From the NCBI GenBank assembly GCA_026184775.1, contig JANCYW010000004.1:434001-498000 (forward strand): a stretch of DNA of 64,000 nt, given 5' to 3'. How positions within the stretch are numbered: the stretch's first letter is position 1; every line of letters begins with the position of its first letter. Shown one piece after another: positions 62,193-64,000 of this stretch. This stretch comes from Cyanidium caldarium (Eukaryota > Rhodophyta > Bangiophyceae > Cyanidiales > Cyanidiaceae). The translations under genes and the position numbers were made by a program. The notes below the pieces were generated by a model, which had not been told where the DNA came from, did not search any database, and worked only from the letters and a program-made list of their open reading frames with translations.

Positions 62193-64000
62193 TTACGCGC
62201 GCCTCTCCATTCCTGTCGGCAAGGCACTGGCCAGGTCGGACACCAGCTCCAGCCCGGTCAGCGATGTCGGTTGCGTTTCGGGCGGCTCCAGCCGTATGTC
62301 GTCGGGCAGGCCGAACTCCTTGAAGAGCATCTCGGCGCGGGCCAGCGCCAAATCCAGATCGATGCGCATGGCCATGCGATTGGTGTACGAGAGCAGCTCG
62401 TCGAACGCCAGGTCGTAGTCCAGTATCACCTCGCGGTGCAGCACCAGCAGCGCGGCGGCCACGTACAGGTGGAACACGCCACCGCCGACGGCCGGCGGTG
62501 CGGCCCACAGCACATCCCACAGCCGCAGCAGCTGCTCGAAGGGCAGTTCGCGCTTGAAGCGCACCAGCAGCCAGCGGAAGCAGCAGAAAAAGTTGTCCGC
62601 CCCGTGTCGCTTGCAGTGCGCGTACAGCTCCGGATCCACGTGCCGCACGATGCTAGCGAGGCGCGACAGCTCCTCGCGCATGCCGCTCTGGTCTTCGCGA
62701 AAGTTGCGCTCGAACACGTCCATCAGCGCCGCAAAGCACCAGAACGCCAGCACCTCGTCCTCGCCGCCCATCACGTACACCACCGGGGCGGCCAGGTCGC
62801 TCATGCCCTGGCAGTAACCGAGGTCAAAGTTGAAAAAGGTGTGCGTCAGCAGCACGTGGAACAGGTGCTGCTGTGCCGGGCCGCGCTCGTCGTGAAACAA
62901 TTCCAGCGTGCGGTCGGTGCGCACCACGTCCTTCTCGATCTGAAAACGGCGCTCGCGGTACTGGGTGAAGCGTCGCTCTTGCTTTTCGCTGATGCTGCTC
63001 CACTGCTGTCTCAGGGTGGCGTATTCGACGGCCAGCTGTTCGCGCTGCTCGGGCTCCTGCTCCGGCGGCAGCGACCACGGCAGCACACCCAGCAGGTACG
63101 GCCAAGCGATGCGGCGCGCGTCTGGCTCCAGGCCGCCGGCGAATATGGCGCGCTTTAGCGCCAGCGGGTCGACGGCGCGGGTGCGCTGGAAAGTGTCGCG
63201 CGACACCGCCGGCGCGCTGCGTAACGAACGGTAGCTGGGGTAGTGGGTGTCGAGGCGAAAATGCGGCGGGATGAGGTCGCCGCTGGGCTCGGTGTCCACC
63301 GACACCCGCCGCTGTTGTCGTGCAGTCGCAGATGCGGTCGCCGACGGTATGCGGCGAGCGTGCAACGGCGCCCGTCTGCCGCCCGGATATCGACTCAGTG
63401 AGTGGGTGGCCGCGCGCGCCAGCCGGGTCACCTGGGCGAAACGCTCCAACAAGAGGAACGTGAACGCCTCGCCAGTGTTATCGTACGCTTCTCCTTCCTC
63501 GTCGTCGTCGTCGTCGTCGTCGTCGTCATCGATATTCGGCTTGTTTTCCGGGACGCCCTGGCTCTCGGTTGTTGTTGTTGTTGTCGTCGTCGTCGTCGCC
63601 GCCGGTTCCGGTGGTTGACGCAACCTATCCGCTTTCAACGCGGGCGGCACGCCCAGCTGCACGGCATCCGGTTGTGACTGCGTCAGCAACGAAAAAAGCG
63701 GTGCCGACGACTTGAGGTGCAGCGGTGCGCGCAGACTGCGCAAGCGCCGCGGAGGCTCGGCACCGTCCGCCCGGGGCGCACCCCGGTGCGCGCGCACGTA
63801 GTACAAGTCCGGGTCGATATCGTCCGGCTCCAGATCGGCCACGCTCCGCAGTGCTGACAAAAAGTCACGCAGACCACCGGTGCGAAACACCAGCTCCGGC
63901 AGCGCCTCACCGCCCTGCTTGGTCAGGCGGACGCGCGGCAACCCGATGGCCGGCAAGTGCCGCCGCACCGCAAACACCTGCCCCAACTCCAGCTCGAACG
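62193..64000 (-). CDS. TBC-domain Rab GTPase-activating protein, GYP7/TBC1D15-like (5' end outside window)
   Basis: This protein switches off Rab GTPases in membrane traffic. The frame runs off the window edge, so the N-terminus is incomplete (about 602 residues seen). A lipid/PH-like N-terminal part typical of TBC1D15/GYP7 is present (PELVFRTGGLRDFLSALRS). Thr- and Asp-runs form a linker, and the TBC domain starts about residue 290 with the entry helix LKRAIFAGGLEPDARRIAW. Catalytic fingers are present: IEKDVVRTDRT with the arginine finger and FNFDLGYCQGMSDL with the glutamine finger. VFERNFREDQSGMREEL and FFCCFRWLLVRFKREL follow as in GYP7. It ends 132 bp beyond the MFS gene in convergent orientation. 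Confidence 0.93.
   Translation of the reverse strand, partial: FELELGQVFAVRRHLPAIGLPRVRLTKQGGEALPELVFRTGGLRDFLSALRSVADLEPDDIDPDLYYVRAHRGAPRADGAEPPRRLRSLRAPLHLKSSAPLFSLLTQSQPDAVQLGVPPALKADRLRQPPEPAATTTTTTTTTTESQGVPENKPNIDDDDDDDDDDEEGEAYDNTGEAFTFLLLERFAQVTRLARAATHSLSRYPGGRRAPLHARRIPSATASATARQQRRVSVDTEPSGDLIPPHFRLDTHYPSYRSLRSAPAVSRDTFQRTRAVDPLALKRAIFAGGLEPDARRIAWPYLLGVLPWSLPPEQEPEQREQLAVEYATLRQQWSSISEKQERRFTQYRERRFQIEKDVVRTDRTLELFHDERGPAQQHLFHVLLTHTFFNFDLGYCQGMSDLAAPVVYVMGGEDEVLAFWCFAALMDVFERNFREDQSGMREELSRLASIVRHVDPELYAHCKRHGADNFFCCFRWLLVRFKRELPFEQLLRLWDVLWAAPPAVGGGVFHLYVAAALLVLHREVILDYDLAFDELLSYTNRMAMRIDLDLALARAEMLFKEFGLPDDIRLEPPETQPTSLTGLELVSDLASALPTGMERRA
63497..63600 (-). repeat. (GAC)n arrays coding Asp10 and Thr10 in the TBC protein
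   Basis: Two nearby triplet arrays of the same GAC/ACG/ACA family are read in different phases. One gives ten Asp and the other ten Thr. They lie in the linker before the TBC domain. Confidence 0.9.

Noticed and set aside
1-64000. CRISPR arrays, rRNA genes and retrovirus-like elements.
   Set aside because: No regularly spaced repeats, rRNA cores, or reverse transcriptase/integrase motifs were noticed in a reading of all frames.

Overview
The window reads as nuclear chromosomal DNA of a unicellular photosynthetic eukaryote, most likely a red alga of the Cyanidioschyzon/Cyanidium type. The genes are eukaryotic (RNA polymerase I subunits, eIF2B alpha, CAF-1, RAD23, LSM5, COP1, a Rab GAP). Several products point to a plastid: a bacterial-type sigma factor, lycopene beta-cyclase, geranylgeranyl diphosphate synthase, a TatB/Hcf106-like protein and a plastid-type pyruvate kinase. 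DNA is GC-rich, nearly every gene is one uninterrupted reading frame, and gaps are mostly under 500 bp. Several candidate plastid leaders carry Phe within the first few residues (NDP kinase, pyruvate kinase, lycopene cyclase), a habit of red-algal and glaucophyte transit peptides. The species assignment is inference; the gene content is seen directly.

Layout. 1-8.6 kb: sugar porter (cut by the window edge), nucleotide-sugar/triose-phosphate-type transporter, eIF2B alpha, a small unknown gene, a TauE/SafE exporter and CAF-1 large subunit. 8.9-16.7 kb: GGPP synthase, Pol I/III subunit AC40, NDP kinase, an ITFG1-like FG-GAP membrane protein, an AIG1/FAR-17a-like membrane protein and RAD23. 17-23.2 kb: NatC subunit NAA35, a globin, an 1.1 kb gap holding a decayed TnpB/Fanzor-type nuclease remnant, an unknown coiled-coil protein and a TatB-like protein. 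23.5-34 kb: bHLH factor, ribonucleotide reductase R2, an unknown basic low-complexity protein and the Pol I largest subunit. 34-44.3 kb: SDR oxidoreductase, MiaB/CDK5RAP1, COP1, plastid sigma factor and Pus3. 44.4-51.3 kb: pyruvate kinase, TATDN1, FYV7-like, LSM5 and an unknown protein. 51.4-64 kb: SHAQKYF MYB, lycopene cyclase, frataxin, COQ4, a deacetylase-like membrane protein, UMP synthase, QCR7, an MFS transporter and a TBC Rab GAP (cut by the window edge).

Functional links. GGPP synthase and lycopene cyclase belong to one carotenoid pathway. The lycopene cyclase gene faces a CCA1/REVEILLE-type MYB gene across about 280 bp. AC40, the Pol I largest subunit and the FYV7-like protein serve ribosome production. 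Frataxin, COQ4 and QCR7 are mitochondrial respiratory functions. No operons are expected, but many pairs are divergent with short shared upstream regions.

The most unusual item is the TnpB/Fanzor-like remnant at about 20.4-20.7 kb. No rRNA, convincing tRNA, CRISPR array or retrovirus-like element was seen.
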